Notes: generated by a model not told the origin, from the sequence alone. Counted from the stretch's first letter, positions 35,377-44,530 are shown. The stretch: 64,000 nt of DNA from Herbihabitans rhizosphaerae (GCF_004216555.1 NZ_SGWQ01000014.1:58849-122848), one strand, 5' to 3'. Made by a program: numbers and translations.

Positions 35377-37488
35377 TCACCCCGTCGAGGCCAGGGCGAA
35401 CGGCAGCACGGCCGGCGCGCCGGCGTCCCGCAGCAGTTTCGTGGCCACGGCCATGGTCCAGCCGGTGTCGACCTGATCGTCCAGCAGCAGTACCGGACCC
35501 TCCACAGTGGACAGTCGCGCGGTGAGATCATCGCCCAGCCGCAACGACTTCCACACGCCGGCCACGCGCAACGCGCTGTTCGCGCGCTGCACCCGGTCGG
35601 TCGCCTCCAGTGCCCCGAGCAGCGGGAGCCGGCCGATCGACGAGATCCGTTCGCCGAACGAGGACACCAGCTGTGGACGGCGGGTGGAGCCGACCGTGAC
35701 CACGCCGATCGGTCGGGCCGACCAGTCCCACTCGGCGAGCACCTTCACGCAGGCATCGACCATGTCGGCCGGCACGTCGCCGTCCCGCACCCCACCGTCC
35801 ACTGTGGACGCGAACAGCTCGCGGAGACGGTTGCCCCAGCCGATGTCGGTGAGCCGGCCGAGCGCTCGCCCCGGCTCAGCTCGCTCGGTCGCGGCGATCT
35901 TGCCGGTCAGCGGAACGCCGAGATCGCCCATCCCGGTCGGCCACTGCCGACGTTCGGCGACCTCGACGCCGGCTTTTCCCAGGCGTGCCCGAGCCGAGGC
36001 CATGGACTCCTCGGACACGGCGGTGTCCCAGCGCTTGCCGGTGCAGTTGTCACACCGGCCGCAGGCCCGCGCGTGCGGGTCGTCGAGCTGGCGCTGCAGG
36101 AACTCCATCCGGCACGACTCGGTGTCCAGATAGTCGAGCACCGCGTTCTGCTCGGTCGTCCTGGCTTCCGCGATCCTCTGGTACCGGTCGCCGTCGTAGG
36201 CCCACGGCTTCCCCGTGGCGATCCAGCCGCCGCGCACCCGCTGGACCGCACCGTCCACGTCGAGCACTTTCAGCACCATCTCCAGCCGGGTGCGGTTCAG
36301 GTCCACGTGCGGCTCCAGTGCCGGCGTCGACAGTGGACGATCGGCCTCGCCGAGCACCTGGAGCACCTGCTGCACAAGGCGTTCCGCCGGGAACGCGAGC
36401 GAAGCGAAGTACGCCCAGATGTCTCTGTCCTGTGTGGACGGAAGCAGGATCACGTCCGCCCTGCGCACACCACGACCGGCACGCCCGATCTGCTGGTAGT
36501 ACGCGATGGGCGACTGCGGAGCACCAAGGTGGATGACGAACCCGAGGTCAGGCTTGTCGAACCCCATCCCCAGCGCCGAGGTCGCCACCAGCGCCTTCAC
36601 CCGGTTGTTCAGCAGATCCTCCTCGGCGCGCAGCCGCTCGGTCTGATCGGTGCGGCCGGTGTACGCGGCGACCTCGTACCCCTTGTCCCGCAAGAAGAAC
36701 GCGACCTCCTCGGCGGTCGCCACGGTCAGCGAGTAGATGATCCCGGAGCCCTCGAGATCACCAAGCCGGTCGGCGAGCCAGCCCAGCCTGCCCTGCGCGG
36801 TGCCGATCCGCACCACCGCGAGGTGCAGGCTCTCCCGGTCGAGCGGGCCGCGCAGCACCACCGCGTCGGAGCCGTCGATGCCGAGTTGGTCGGCCACGTC
36901 GCGCACCACCCGGTCGTTGGCGGTCGCCGTCGTGGCGAGCACCGGCACGCCGGACGGCAACTCGCCGAGCAGCGAGCGCAGTCTGCGGTAGTCGGGCCGG
37001 AAGTCGTGCCCCCAGTCGGAGATGCAGTGCGCCTCGTCGACCACGAGCATGCCGGCCGTCCTGGTCAGCTCCGGCAACACCGTGTCGCGGAACTCCGGAT
37101 TGTTCAGCCGCTCCGGGCTGACCAGCAGCACGTCCACCTCGCCGGAGGCCACGTCGTCCTGGACCGCCTGCCATTTCTCGGGATTCGCCGAGTTGATCGT
37201 GGCCGCGCGCACGCCGGCCCGGCCGGCCGCCTCGACCTGGTTGCGCATCAGCGCCAGCAGCGGAGACACGATCACCGTCGGCCCGGCTCCTAACCCGCGC
37301 AGCAGGGCCGTCGCGATGAAGTACACCGCGGACTTGCCCCAGCCGGTTCGTTGCACGACGAGCGCGCGCCGTCGTTCGACGACCAGGGCGCTGATCGCCG
37401 CCCACTGGTCGTCCCGCAGCGTCGCGTCGGGGCCGGCGAGCGCGCGCAGTCGATTCTCGGCCGCGTCACGCAGTTCGTTGTCTCCCAT
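35377..37488 (-). CDS. RecQ-type DNA helicase fused to a phosphoribosyltransferase-like domain
   Basis: The 703-residue protein starts MGDNELRDAAENRLRALAGP. The SF2 motifs are in order: RDDQWAAI, Walker A QRTGWGKSAVYF, VSPLLALMRNQV, DEAHCISDWGHDFRPDY, ATTATANDRV, VATSALGMGFDKPDL and YYQQIGRAGRG. A RecQ zinc site follows (Cys in ESCRMEFL and ACGRCDNC). The last 200 residues replace HRDC with a type I PRTase-like segment ending VLLLDDQVDTGWTMAVATKL, the PRPP-binding loop. This architecture occurs in actinobacteria. The role of the PRTase part is unknown. Confidence 0.92.
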   Translation of the reverse strand: MGDNELRDAAENRLRALAGPDATLRDDQWAAISALVVERRRALVVQRTGWGKSAVYFIATALLRGLGAGPTVIVSPLLALMRNQVEAAGRAGVRAATINSANPEKWQAVQDDVASGEVDVLLVSPERLNNPEFRDTVLPELTRTAGMLVVDEAHCISDWGHDFRPDYRRLRSLLGELPSGVPVLATTATANDRVVRDVADQLGIDGSDAVVLRGPLDRESLHLAVVRIGTAQGRLGWLADRLGDLEGSGIIYSLTVATAEEVAFFLRDKGYEVAAYTGRTDQTERLRAEEDLLNNRVKALVATSALGMGFDKPDLGFVIHLGAPQSPIAYYQQIGRAGRGVRRADVILLPSTQDRDIWAYFASLAFPAERLVQQVLQVLGEADRPLSTPALEPHVDLNRTRLEMVLKVLDVDGAVQRVRGGWIATGKPWAYDGDRYQRIAEARTTEQNAVLDYLDTESCRMEFLQRQLDDPHARACGRCDNCTGKRWDTAVSEESMASARARLGKAGVEVAERRQWPTGMGDLGVPLTGKIAATERAEPGRALGRLTDIGWGNRLRELFASTVDGGVRDGDVPADMVDACVKVLAEWDWSARPIGVVTVGSTRRPQLVSSFGERISSIGRLPLLGALEATDRVQRANSALRVAGVWKSLRLGDDLTARLSTVEGPVLLLDDQVDTGWTMAVATKLLRDAGAPAVLPFALASTG

Positions 37489-37607
37489 GCGCCAACAGAT
37501 ACTCCACACGCCCGACGAACGCACGGATTCGGCGTAGTGAAGGTCACCCTGGCTCCGAAGTCGTGATCCTCGGCGGGTCGCGGCGGTGCCACGTACGCTG
37601 ATCAGCT

Positions 37608-38198
37608 ATGTCCGGTCGGCGACGCATCGGGATCATGGGCGGCACGTTCGACCCGATCCACCACGGCCACCTGGTCTCCGCCAGCGAGGCGCAGGCCAGG
37701 TTCGACCTGGACGAAGTGATCTTCGTCCCCACCGGCCAGCCATGGCAGAAGAGCCAACGGCAGGTCAGCGCCGCCGAGGACCGCTATCTGATGACGGTGA
37801 TCGCCACCGCGTCCAACCCGCGGTTCTCGGTCAGCAGGGTGGACGTGGACCGCGACGGCGCCACCTACACCGTCGACACGCTGGCCGACCTGCGCACCGC
37901 GCACCCCGACGCCGAGCTGTACTTCATCACCGGAGCCGACGCGCTGGAGCAGATCCTGTCCTGGCACCGCGTGGCCGAACTGTTCAAGCTGGCGCACTTC
38001 ATCGGCGTCAACCGCCCCGGCTACCACCTCGTGGACGACCACCTGCCCGGCGGATCGGTGAGCCTGATCGAGGTGCCGGCCATGGCGATCTCGTCCACCG
38101 CCTGCCGAGTGCGCGTCGCCGCTGGTCAGCCCGTCTGGTACCTGGTGCCGGACGGCGTCGTGCAGTACATCTCCAAGCGAGGCCTCTATCGCGATTGA
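37608..38198 (+). CDS. nadD: Nicotinate-nucleotide adenylyltransferase
   Basis: The 196-residue protein has the nucleotidyltransferase motif [20 protein letters not shown], the middle [27 protein letters not shown] and the [10 protein letters not shown] motif (the ISST variant of ISSTxxR). It makes NaAD in NAD synthesis. TACGCT (37594-37599) lies 8 nt before the ATG, giving a near-leaderless mRNA. It precedes rsfS, as in many bacteria, but a small convergent coiled-coil gene is inserted between them. Confidence 0.97.
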   Translation: MSGRRRIGIMGGTFDPIHHGHLVSASEAQARFDLDEVIFVPTGQPWQKSQRQVSAAEDRYLMTVIATASNPRFSVSRVDVDRDGATYTVDTLADLRTAHPDAELYFITGADALEQILSWHRVAELFKLAHFIGVNRPGYHLVDDHLPGGSVSLIEVPAMAISSTACRVRVAAGQPVWYLVPDGVVQYISKRGLYRD

Positions 38199-38485
38199 TC
38201 GCGGAGCAGCGTGAGGACCTCGCTCAGGTCCGATCGGACCTCGCTCAGGCCCGATCGGACCTCGCCGAGTTCGGATCGAAGCCCAGTGACGTCGGATCGA
38301 ATCTCGGTGACGTCGGACCGGAGGGCTGCCAGCTGCTGGCTGTGCTCGGTCTGAACGCGGCGGATGCCGACCAGTTCACGACTGTGGCGATCGACGGTTG
38401 CCTTGATGTCCAGAACCGTGTCACCGATCGCCTGGAGATCTTCCGCCTGGCGATCAACGCGCCGCGACAGCTCTGGACTGGCCAT
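38186..38485 (-). CDS. Small coiled-coil protein with heptad DNA repeats
   Basis: The protein of about 99 residues starts [20 protein letters not shown]. Almost all of it is heptad-patterned: [36 protein letters not shown], preceded by [20 protein letters not shown]. It should form a parallel coiled coil. No enzyme domain is visible. It overlaps the nadD 3' end by 13 nt on the opposite strand. Small proteins of this type occur sporadically in actinobacteria. The function is unknown. A start at 38497 adds MVVR. Confidence 0.6.
   Translation of the reverse strand: MASPELSRRVDRQAEDLQAIGDTVLDIKATVDRHSRELVGIRRVQTEHSQQLAALRSDVTEIRSDVTGLRSELGEVRSGLSEVRSDLSEVLTLLRDQSR
38210..38330. repeat. 21-bp coding repeats of the coiled-coil gene
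   Basis: Units such as GATCGGACCTCGCTCAGG recur about every 21 bp and decay toward the right end. They encode the heptads of the gene on the minus strand. Slippage here would change coiled-coil length by whole heptads. Confidence 0.7.
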
Positions 38486-38612
38486 GCGGACCACCATACC
38501 GCTGCGCGATTCCGGTGACGGCACGCTGAACGGGATCAACCCGAAGGGCGAGCCTTTCGGGTGACGGTACTCTCGTGAGGCTCGAATACCCGTCCACGAC
38601 GTGAGGAGCCAC

Positions 38613-38999
38613 GTGACAGCGACGCAAGAGGCGCGCGAGTTGGCCCTGGTCGCTGCGAACGCGGCCGCCGACAAGTTGGCGAGCGACGTGATCGTCCTCG
38701 ACGTGTCGGACCAGTTGGTGATCACCGACTGCTTCGTGATCGCCGCCGCGGCCAACGAGCGGCAGGTGGGCGCGATCGTCGACCACGTCGAGGAGAAGAT
38801 GCGCGGCGCCGGCACCAAGCCCGTCCGCCGCGAGGGTGCACGCGAGGGTCGCTGGGTGCTGCTGGACTTCGTCGACGTCGTCGTGCACGTGCAGCACAAG
38901 GAAGAGCGGGACTTCTACGCGCTGGAGCGCCTCTGGAAGGACTGCCCGCGCATCGAGTTCACGCCGGCCGGCGTACCGGAAGAGGACGCGGCGCGGTGA
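38613..38999 (+). CDS. rsfS: Ribosomal silencing factor RsfS
   Basis: The 128-residue protein starts MTATQEARELALVAANAAAD and has the RsfS/Iojap fold signatures ASDVIVLDVSDQLVITDCFV, GRWVLLDFVDVVVHVQHKEE and RDFYALERLW. It binds L14 and blocks 50S-30S joining in starvation. The GTG at 38613 has GAGGAG 5 nt upstream. An in-frame GTG at 38601 lacks one. A -10 TACTCT occurs near 38567. It overlaps gpgP by 4 nt. Confidence 0.95.
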   Translation: MTATQEARELALVAANAAADKLASDVIVLDVSDQLVITDCFVIAAAANERQVGAIVDHVEEKMRGAGTKPVRREGAREGRWVLLDFVDVVVHVQHKEERDFYALERLWKDCPRIEFTPAGVPEEDAAR

Positions 39000-39610
39000 C
39001 CTTGCGGCGGCTCGTGCTCTGGCGGCACGGCGAGACCGACTACAACGCGTCCGGCCGGATGCAGGGCCACATCGACTCGTCGTTGACCGAGGTCGGCTGG
39101 AACCAGGCGCGCTTCGCGGTCACCGCCCTTGCCCGGTTCTCGCCGGACCTCGTGGTGGCCTCCGACCTGCGCAGGGCCACCGACACCGCGACCGTGTTCA
39201 CCGAGGCGACCGGCGTGCCGCTGCGCGTGGACAAGCGGCTGCGCGAGACGTTCCTGGGCGTGTGGCAGGGCAAGAAGGGCGCCGACATCGACGCGGCCTG
39301 GCCGGGCGACCGGCGGCTGTGGCAGACCGACGCGACCTGGGCGCCGCCCGGCGGTGAGGCGCGGGTGGAGGTCGCCGCGCGGGCTCGTGAGGCGGTGGCC
39401 GCGCTCGACGAGGGTGAGCAGGAGACGGCGCTGCTGGCCACGCACGGCGGGTTGATCGTGGCGCTGACCGCGAGCCTGCTGGAGTTGCCGGTCACCTCCT
39501 GGGCGCTGCTCGGCGGCATCGGCAACTGCCACTGGACGGTGCTGGAGCGGCGCACGAGCAGCGGGCTGGCCTGGCGGCTGATCACGTACAACGCCGGCAT
39601 CACCGGGTGA
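38996..39610 (+). CDS. gpgP: Histidine phosphatase, probable glucosyl-3-phosphoglycerate phosphatase
   Basis: The 204-residue protein starts MTLRRLVLWRHGETDYNASG, carrying the catalytic RHGE motif. It continues LVVASDLRRATDTATVFTEA and ATHGGLIVALTASLL with the second catalytic His. Family and position (rsfS-gpgP-octT-degV) match Rv2419c GpgP, which dephosphorylates glucosyl-3-phosphoglycerate in methylglucose lipopolysaccharide synthesis. The specific substrate is inferred from synteny. It is translationally coupled to rsfS upstream and octT downstream. Confidence 0.88.
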   Translation: MTLRRLVLWRHGETDYNASGRMQGHIDSSLTEVGWNQARFAVTALARFSPDLVVASDLRRATDTATVFTEATGVPLRVDKRLRETFLGVWQGKKGADIDAAWPGDRRLWQTDATWAPPGGEARVEVAARAREAVAALDEGEQETALLATHGGLIVALTASLLELPVTSWALLGGIGNCHWTVLERRTSSGLAWRLITYNAGITG

Positions 39611-40335
39611 TGGCGCCGACCCTGCTGGTTTTCGGCGACTCACTGAGCTACCACGGACCGGAGGGGCCGCGTCCGTCCGACGAGCCGGGTCTGTGGCCGA
39701 ACGTCGCCGCGAACCGGCTCGGGGGAGTGGCCGAACTCGTGGCCGGTCCCGGCTGGACCGCGCGCGACGCGTTCTGGGCGCTGTCCGGTGACCCGAGGGT
39801 GTGGTCGCTGCTGCCGCGCGCGGACGTGCTGGTGCTGGCCGTGGGCAGCATGGACACGTTGCCCTCGCCGCTGCCGACCTACCTGCGCGAGGGGATCCGG
39901 TACGTGCGCCCGGACCCGCTGCGCCGCCTGGTGCGCAAGGGGTATCTGACCGCTCAGCCGTGGCTCGCGCGCGCCACCCGGGGGCGCCCGGTGGCGCTGC
40001 CGGCCGCGTTGACCGTGAAATATCTGAGCAAGACGCTGGACTCGATCAGGGCGCTGCGGCCGGGCCTGCCGGCGGTGGGCGTGCTGCCTCCGGTGCACCG
40101 CTCCGAGGCGTACGGTCTCGTGCACTCCGCCCGCGAACGGGCGGTCGTCGCGATCGAGGAGTGGGGGCGAGTGGCCGGGGTGCCGCTGCTGGACCTGGGC
40201 GGATTGGTGTCCGACCACGTGCTCGGCGGGCACGGCAACCCGGACGGCATGCACTGGGGCTGGGACGGGCACCGACTGGTCGGCGAGGCGTTGGCCGAGA
40301 TCATCGCACCGATGATCGGCCCGCGCGCCGGCTGA
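39610..40335 (+). CDS. octT: SGNH hydrolase-fold octanoyltransferase, OctT-like
   Basis: The 241-residue protein starts MAPTLLVFGDSLSYHGPEGP with the GDS nucleophile block. It has LVLAVGSMDTLPSPLPTYLR (block III-like) and a C-terminal GMHWGWDGHRLVGEALAE with the catalytic His in a D-x-x-H-like context. Position next to gpgP matches Rv2418c OctT, which octanoylates diglucosylglycerate at the start of MGLP assembly. The ATG shares one base with the gpgP stop. Confidence 0.87.
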   Translation: MAPTLLVFGDSLSYHGPEGPRPSDEPGLWPNVAANRLGGVAELVAGPGWTARDAFWALSGDPRVWSLLPRADVLVLAVGSMDTLPSPLPTYLREGIRYVRPDPLRRLVRKGYLTAQPWLARATRGRPVALPAALTVKYLSKTLDSIRALRPGLPAVGVLPPVHRSEAYGLVHSARERAVVAIEEWGRVAGVPLLDLGGLVSDHVLGGHGNPDGMHWGWDGHRLVGEALAEIIAPMIGPRAG

Positions 40336-40352
40336 CCCGTAGGCTTTCCGCC

Positions 40353-41198
40353 GTGCCCGTCGCTGTCGTCACCGATTCCACCGCGCACCTGCCGGACGGT
40401 TTCGCCGAACGGCACGGCATCCGGGTCGTGCCGCTGCACGTGCTGATCGACGGCGAGAGCGGGCTGGACGGGGTGGACATCGGACCGCCCGAGTTGTCCA
40501 AGGCGTTCGCGCAGCGTCGCGTGGTCACGACGTCGCGGCCGACTCCGCAGGAGATGGCCGCCGTGTATCGCGAGCTGCTCGAGGGCGGCGCGGACGGGGT
40601 CGTGTCCGTGCACTTGTCCCGTGAGCTGTCGGCGACCTGGGAGTCGGCGTGGCTGGCCACCCAGGAGGTGGACGTGGAGCGGGTGCGGATCGTGGACTCG
40701 CGCACGGTCGGCATGGGGCTGGGTTTCGCGGTCCTGAAAGCGGCCGGGGACGCCGCGGCGGGGGCCGCTCCCGCCGATGTGGAGGCCGCCGCGGTGGACA
40801 CGGCCGCGCGGACCAGCACGTTCTTCGTGGTCGAGACGCTGGAGCACCTTCGCCGGGGTGGCCGGATCGGGCCGGCCGCCGCGCTGTTGGGCACCGCGCT
40901 GTCGGTGAAGCCGGTGTTGCACGTGGACGACGGGCAGATCGTGCCGCTGGAGAAGGTGCGCACGATGAGCAGAGCGCTGGCCAGGCTGGTCGATCTCGCG
41001 GCGCGGGCGGCGGCCGGGCGGCCGGTCGACATCGCGGTGCACCATCTGGCGGCACCGGAGCGTGCGGCGGAGCTGGCCACCGAGTTGGACGAGTTGGTGC
41101 CGACGTCGTCGGGGTGCGTGGTGACCGAATTGGGCGGCGTGATCGGCGCGCACACCGGCCCCGGGGTGGTCGGCGTCGTGGTGTCCCCGCGCGATTAG
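40353..41198 (+). CDS. DegV family fatty-acid-binding protein
   Basis: The 281-residue protein starts MPVAVVTDSTAHLPDGFAER. It shows DegV motifs VVTSRPTPQEM, VHLSRELSATWESAWL, RIVDSRTVGMGLGFAVL and FFVVETLEHLRRGGRIGPAA. DegV (FakB-like) proteins bind fatty acids for kinase-dependent activation. TAGGCT (40340-40345) is 7 nt before the GTG, so it can be transcribed independently as a leaderless mRNA. No FakA kinase gene is present in the window. Confidence 0.93.
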   Translation: MPVAVVTDSTAHLPDGFAERHGIRVVPLHVLIDGESGLDGVDIGPPELSKAFAQRRVVTTSRPTPQEMAAVYRELLEGGADGVVSVHLSRELSATWESAWLATQEVDVERVRIVDSRTVGMGLGFAVLKAAGDAAAGAAPADVEAAAVDTAARTSTFFVVETLEHLRRGGRIGPAAALLGTALSVKPVLHVDDGQIVPLEKVRTMSRALARLVDLAARAAAGRPVDIAVHHLAAPERAAELATELDELVPTSSGCVVTELGGVIGAHTGPGVVGVVVSPRD

Positions 41199-41207
41199 GC
41201 GAGTCAC

Positions 41208-41233
41208 TTATCCACAGGCTCGAGTTATCCACA
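41208..41233 (+). promoter_or_regulatory. Two perfect DnaA boxes upstream of comEA
   Basis: TTATCCACA occurs at 41208-41216 and 41225-41233, in the same orientation and 17 bp apart, between the degV stop and the comEA promoter (TAGCGT at 41273). The gene context shows no oriC. A DnaA regulatory or titration site is more likely. Confidence 0.65.
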
Positions 41234-41285
41234 GATCTCGTCTCGGCGGCCGGAACGGCGTTCGATCACGCCTAGCGTCGAATGC

Positions 41286-42113
41286 GTGTTCGACAAGACG
41301 CATCGACGATCTCAACACCGCGGCGGGCCGGCGAGTGGCCGGCTCGCCAGGCTCGCGGCCGACGCGCGGCGGGCCGGCACCGACACGTCCGGGCTGCCAC
41401 CCGACCAGGAGTGGGTGGAGGTCACCGACGACGACCGTCCACAGGAGCCGGCCGCCGGTGGCCGCGCCGGGCGGCTGATCGAGCGGTGGGTTCCCGGCGC
41501 GTCGGTGCCTGCCGGCCCGCGGCGCAGACGGGTCGTGGTCTTCGCCGCACTCGTGGCTGTCGCGGCGATGGTCGCGGTGACGGTTGTCGTGACCGGCCCG
41601 GATCGCGGTGTGGCACAAGGGATCCCGCCTGGGTTGCAGCAGGTGGGCGCGCCTCCACCTGTCCACAGTGGACAGCGCGGCGGGTCGATCGTGGTGAGCG
41701 TGGTGGGCAAGGTCACCGCACCTGGATTGGTGACGGTCGCCGAGGGCGCGCGGGTGGCGGACGTGATCCGCGCCGCCGGTGGCGCCTCGTCGGGGGTGAA
41801 CCTCGGCGGGCTGAACCTCGCTCGCCGGGTTACCGACGGCGAGCAGATCTACGTCGGGGTGCCCGCGCCGCCTGATGCCCAGGCGGGGCCGCAGCCGGAC
41901 GCGCCGGCACCGCCCGGCGGCAAGATCGACCTGAACACGGCGTCACCGTCCCAGTTGGACACGTTGCCCGGCGTGGGGCAGGTGACCGCCCAGCGGATCG
42001 TCGAGTGGCGCACCAAGCACGGCCGGTTCGCGTCGGTGGATCAGCTCCGCGAGATCGACGGCATCGGTGCGACCCGGTTCGGCCGTCTGCGCGAGCTGGT
42101 GGCGGTCCGATGA
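41286..42113 (+). CDS. comEA: ComEA family DNA-binding protein
   Basis: The 275-residue protein has a cytoplasmic basic N-terminus, one transmembrane helix (RVVVFAALVAVAAMVAVTVV, about residues 80-100), an SLBB domain (VSVVGKVTAPGLVTVAEGAR) and a helix-hairpin-helix pair (KIDLNTASPSQLDTLPGVGQ, TAQRIVEWRTKHGRFASVDQ). It binds incoming DNA at the membrane surface. TAGCGT lies 7 nt before the GTG. Two DnaA boxes stand further upstream. It overlaps comEC by 4 nt. Confidence 0.93.
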   Translation: MFDKTHRRSQHRGGPASGRLARLAADARRAGTDTSGLPPDQEWVEVTDDDRPQEPAAGGRAGRLIERWVPGASVPAGPRRRRVVVFAALVAVAAMVAVTVVVTGPDRGVAQGIPPGLQQVGAPPPVHSGQRGGSIVVSVVGKVTAPGLVTVAEGARVADVIRAAGGASSGVNLGGLNLARRVTDGEQIYVGVPAPPDAQAGPQPDAPAPPGGKIDLNTASPSQLDTLPGVGQVTAQRIVEWRTKHGRFASVDQLREIDGIGATRFGRLRELVAVR

Positions 42114-44530
42114 GCATCCTGGAGATCACCGGCACGCGGGAGCGTGACGATCCGGCCGCGCGCGTCGACTGGCGGTTGGTGCCGGCGGCGATCGTGGTGT
42201 GGGCCGCGGCGCTGCTCGGCCTGCTCGTCGACTGGCGCTGTGCGGCGCTCGTCGGCGCGGCCGGGTTCGTCGTGGGGGTGGCCGTGCTGGCGCGCCGTGC
42301 GGGGCGGCATTCCGTGTGGCGCCGGTGGATCAGGCGCGGCGCGGGGTGGTCGTTGCTGCTGTGTGGTCTGGCCTCGATCGCACCGCTGACCCTGACGCTG
42401 CGCGAGGCGCGGGAAGATCCGCTGCGCGCGCCGGCGGCGGCCGGGTCGGCCGCTCACCTGCGGGTGTCGATCAGCGAGCGGCCCAGGCCCGTGTTCGCCT
42501 CAGGCTTCGGTGGACGTCAGGGCGGCGTGCAGGCGGTCGTGCTGTCCGCACAGGTGCGGCACGCGAGGGTGGCGGATCGAGAGGTCGACTCCGATGGCCG
42601 CGTACTGCTCGTGGCGCCGGCCGAGAAGTGGGCGGATCTGTTGCCAGGGCACGAAGTCGAGGCAGACGGGCTGCTGACGTCCGCGCGGCCCGGGGAGCTG
42701 ACGGTCGCCGCGCTGCGGGTCCGCGGGCCGCCGCGGGTGATCAACGAGGCGCCGGTGTGGCAGCGGGTCGCCGACCGACTGCGCGACGGCCTTCGCGCGG
42801 CGTCGGGCGTGCTCTCGCCGGAGTCGGCCGGGCTGCTGCCGGCGCTGGTCGTGGGAGACACCGACAGCCTGCCTCGGCGCGTGATCGAGGAGTTCCGCAC
42901 GACCGGCATGTCGCACCTCTTGGCGGTCAGCGGTACGAACTTGGCGATCGTCTGCGTGGCGGTTCTGTTGCTGCTGCGGGCTTTCCGGGTCGGGCCGCGC
43001 GGCGCCGCGGTCGGGTCCGGCCTGGCACTGGTGGGGTTCGTCGTGCTGGCCGGGCCGGAGCCGAGTGTGCTGCGGGCCGGTGCGATGGCGGCCGTCGGAT
43101 TGATCGCGCTGGCACTCGGGCGGCAACGGATGGCGCTGCCCGCACTCGCCGCCTCGGTCATCGTGCTCGTGCTGTTCGATCCGGCGCTCGCCGTGGACTT
43201 CGGGTTCGCCCTCTCGGTCCTGGCGACCGGTGGGCTGGTGCTCGTCGCACCGCGATGGGCCGACTCGCTGGCGGCGCGCGGCATGCCACGCGGGATCGCC
43301 GAGGCGCTGGCGGTCCCGGCGGCGGCGCACGTGGTGACGGCTCCGGTCGTCGCCGGCATGTCGGGCCAGGTCAGCGTGATCGCGGTGCTGGCGAACCTGC
43401 TCGCCGCGCCCGTGGTCGCGCCGGCCACCGTGCTGGGTGTGCTCGCCGCCCTGTGCGCGCCGGTCGCGCCGTGGCTGGCCGAGGCGTTGGTGCATCTGGC
43501 CGGCCCGGAGGTCTGGTGGCTGATCATGGTCGGCCGGCACGGTGCGGCGGTGCCCGGCGCCGCGTTCGACTGGCCGGGCGGTTGGTGGGGCGGGCTCCTG
43601 CTGATGGTGCTGACGGTCGTGACGCTCGCGGCGCTGCGCAACCGCAAGCTTCGGGTGATCGTCGCGGCGGCACTGACCGGGCTGCTGATCGTGCTGATCC
43701 CGGTGCGGGTGATCGCTCCGGACTGGCCGCCGGACGGATGGACGGTCGCCGCGTGCGACGTGGGGCAGGGTGACGCGATCGTGGTGGCGACCGGCGAGCG
43801 GGGGAGTGCGGTGGTGGTCGATACAGGTCCGGAGGCGGCTCCGGTCGCCGGTTGTCTCGGGCGGCTCGGTGTGTCCGATGTGCCGCTGTTGGTGTTGTCC
43901 CACCTGCATGCCGACCACATCGGCGGGTTGACGGCGGTGCTCGCGGACCGGCGGGTGGCCGCGGTCGCGGTGGGGCCGGTGCGGGCGCCGGAGTGGGCGT
44001 GGCATCAGGTCCGGGGTGAGGCGGCGCGTGCCGGCGTGCCGGTCGTCCAACTCGGCGGCGGTCAGCGGCTGAGCTGGCCGGGCCTGTCGATCGACGTTCT
44101 CGGTCCGGCGGAACGAGTGTCCTATGTAGACGGTGAGGTGACCGGTACGGAGATCAACAACGGTTCGCTGGTGCTGCGTGCTCAGACGGGCGCCGGCAGC
44201 GTGTTGCTCACCGGCGACGTCGAACTGCTGGCACAAGCCGAGCTGCTCAGCTCCGGCGTGGACCTGACCGCCGACGTGCTGAAGGTGCCCCATCACGGAT
44301 CGCGGTACACGGCGCCGGAGTTCCTGGCGGCGATCCGGCCCAAGATCGCGTTGATCAGCTCGGGTGCGGGCAACCGGTACGGCCATCCGAGTCCGGCCAC
44401 CGTCGGCCAGTTGACCAGCGGTGGGGCGGCCGTGTACCGCACCGACACAGGCGGCGACACAGCCGTGGTCCCGGGTGATACCGGCCCGAGAGCGGTGGCA
44501 CGCGGAAGCCCGCGCGCACCGCCTCGGTGA
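42110..44530 (+). CDS. comEC: ComEC/Rec2 DNA uptake channel
   Basis: The 806-residue protein starts MSILEITGTRERDDPAARVD. A DUF4131-like region with N-terminal helices comes first, then the Competence domain with about eight further helices (EFRTTGMSHLLAVSGTNLAI is its hallmark). A C-terminal metallo-beta-lactamase domain has LSHLHADHIGG and VPHHGSRY. The HxHxDH motif is intact, so the putative ssDNA nuclease may be active. Whether the organism is naturally competent is not known. A -10 of its own was not identified. ATGA overlap with comEA implies coupled translation. Confidence 0.95.
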   Translation: MSILEITGTRERDDPAARVDWRLVPAAIVVWAAALLGLLVDWRCAALVGAAGFVVGVAVLARRAGRHSVWRRWIRRGAGWSLLLCGLASIAPLTLTLREAREDPLRAPAAAGSAAHLRVSISERPRPVFASGFGGRQGGVQAVVLSAQVRHARVADREVDSDGRVLLVAPAEKWADLLPGHEVEADGLLTSARPGELTVAALRVRGPPRVINEAPVWQRVADRLRDGLRAASGVLSPESAGLLPALVVGDTDSLPRRVIEEFRTTGMSHLLAVSGTNLAIVCVAVLLLLRAFRVGPRGAAVGSGLALVGFVVLAGPEPSVLRAGAMAAVGLIALALGRQRMALPALAASVIVLVLFDPALAVDFGFALSVLATGGLVLVAPRWADSLAARGMPRGIAEALAVPAAAHVVTAPVVAGMSGQVSVIAVLANLLAAPVVAPATVLGVLAALCAPVAPWLAEALVHLAGPEVWWLIMVGRHGAAVPGAAFDWPGGWWGGLLLMVLTVVTLAALRNRKLRVIVAAALTGLLIVLIPVRVIAPDWPPDGWTVAACDVGQGDAIVVATGERGSAVVVDTGPEAAPVAGCLGRLGVSDVPLLVLSHLHADHIGGLTAVLADRRVAAVAVGPVRAPEWAWHQVRGEAARAGVPVVQLGGGQRLSWPGLSIDVLGPAERVSYVDGEVTGTEINNGSLVLRAQTGAGSVLLTGDVELLAQAELLSSGVDLTADVLKVPHHGSRYTAPEFLAAIRPKIALISSGAGNRYGHPSPATVGQLTSGGAAVYRTDTGGDTAVVPGDTGPRAVARGSPRAPPR

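Noticed and set aside
38210..38330. CRISPR array
   Set aside because: The repeats are contiguous 21-bp coding units without spacers, and no cas gene is present.
41208..41233. oriC
   Set aside because: Two DnaA boxes only. No dnaA, dnaN, gyrB or AT-rich unwinding region, and the genes around are competence genes.
42500..44386. Long minus-strand frame (628 codons) opposite comEC
   Set aside because: GC-rich mirror frame with repetitive His/Arg/Gln content, no start context and no domain. comEC on the other strand is unambiguous.
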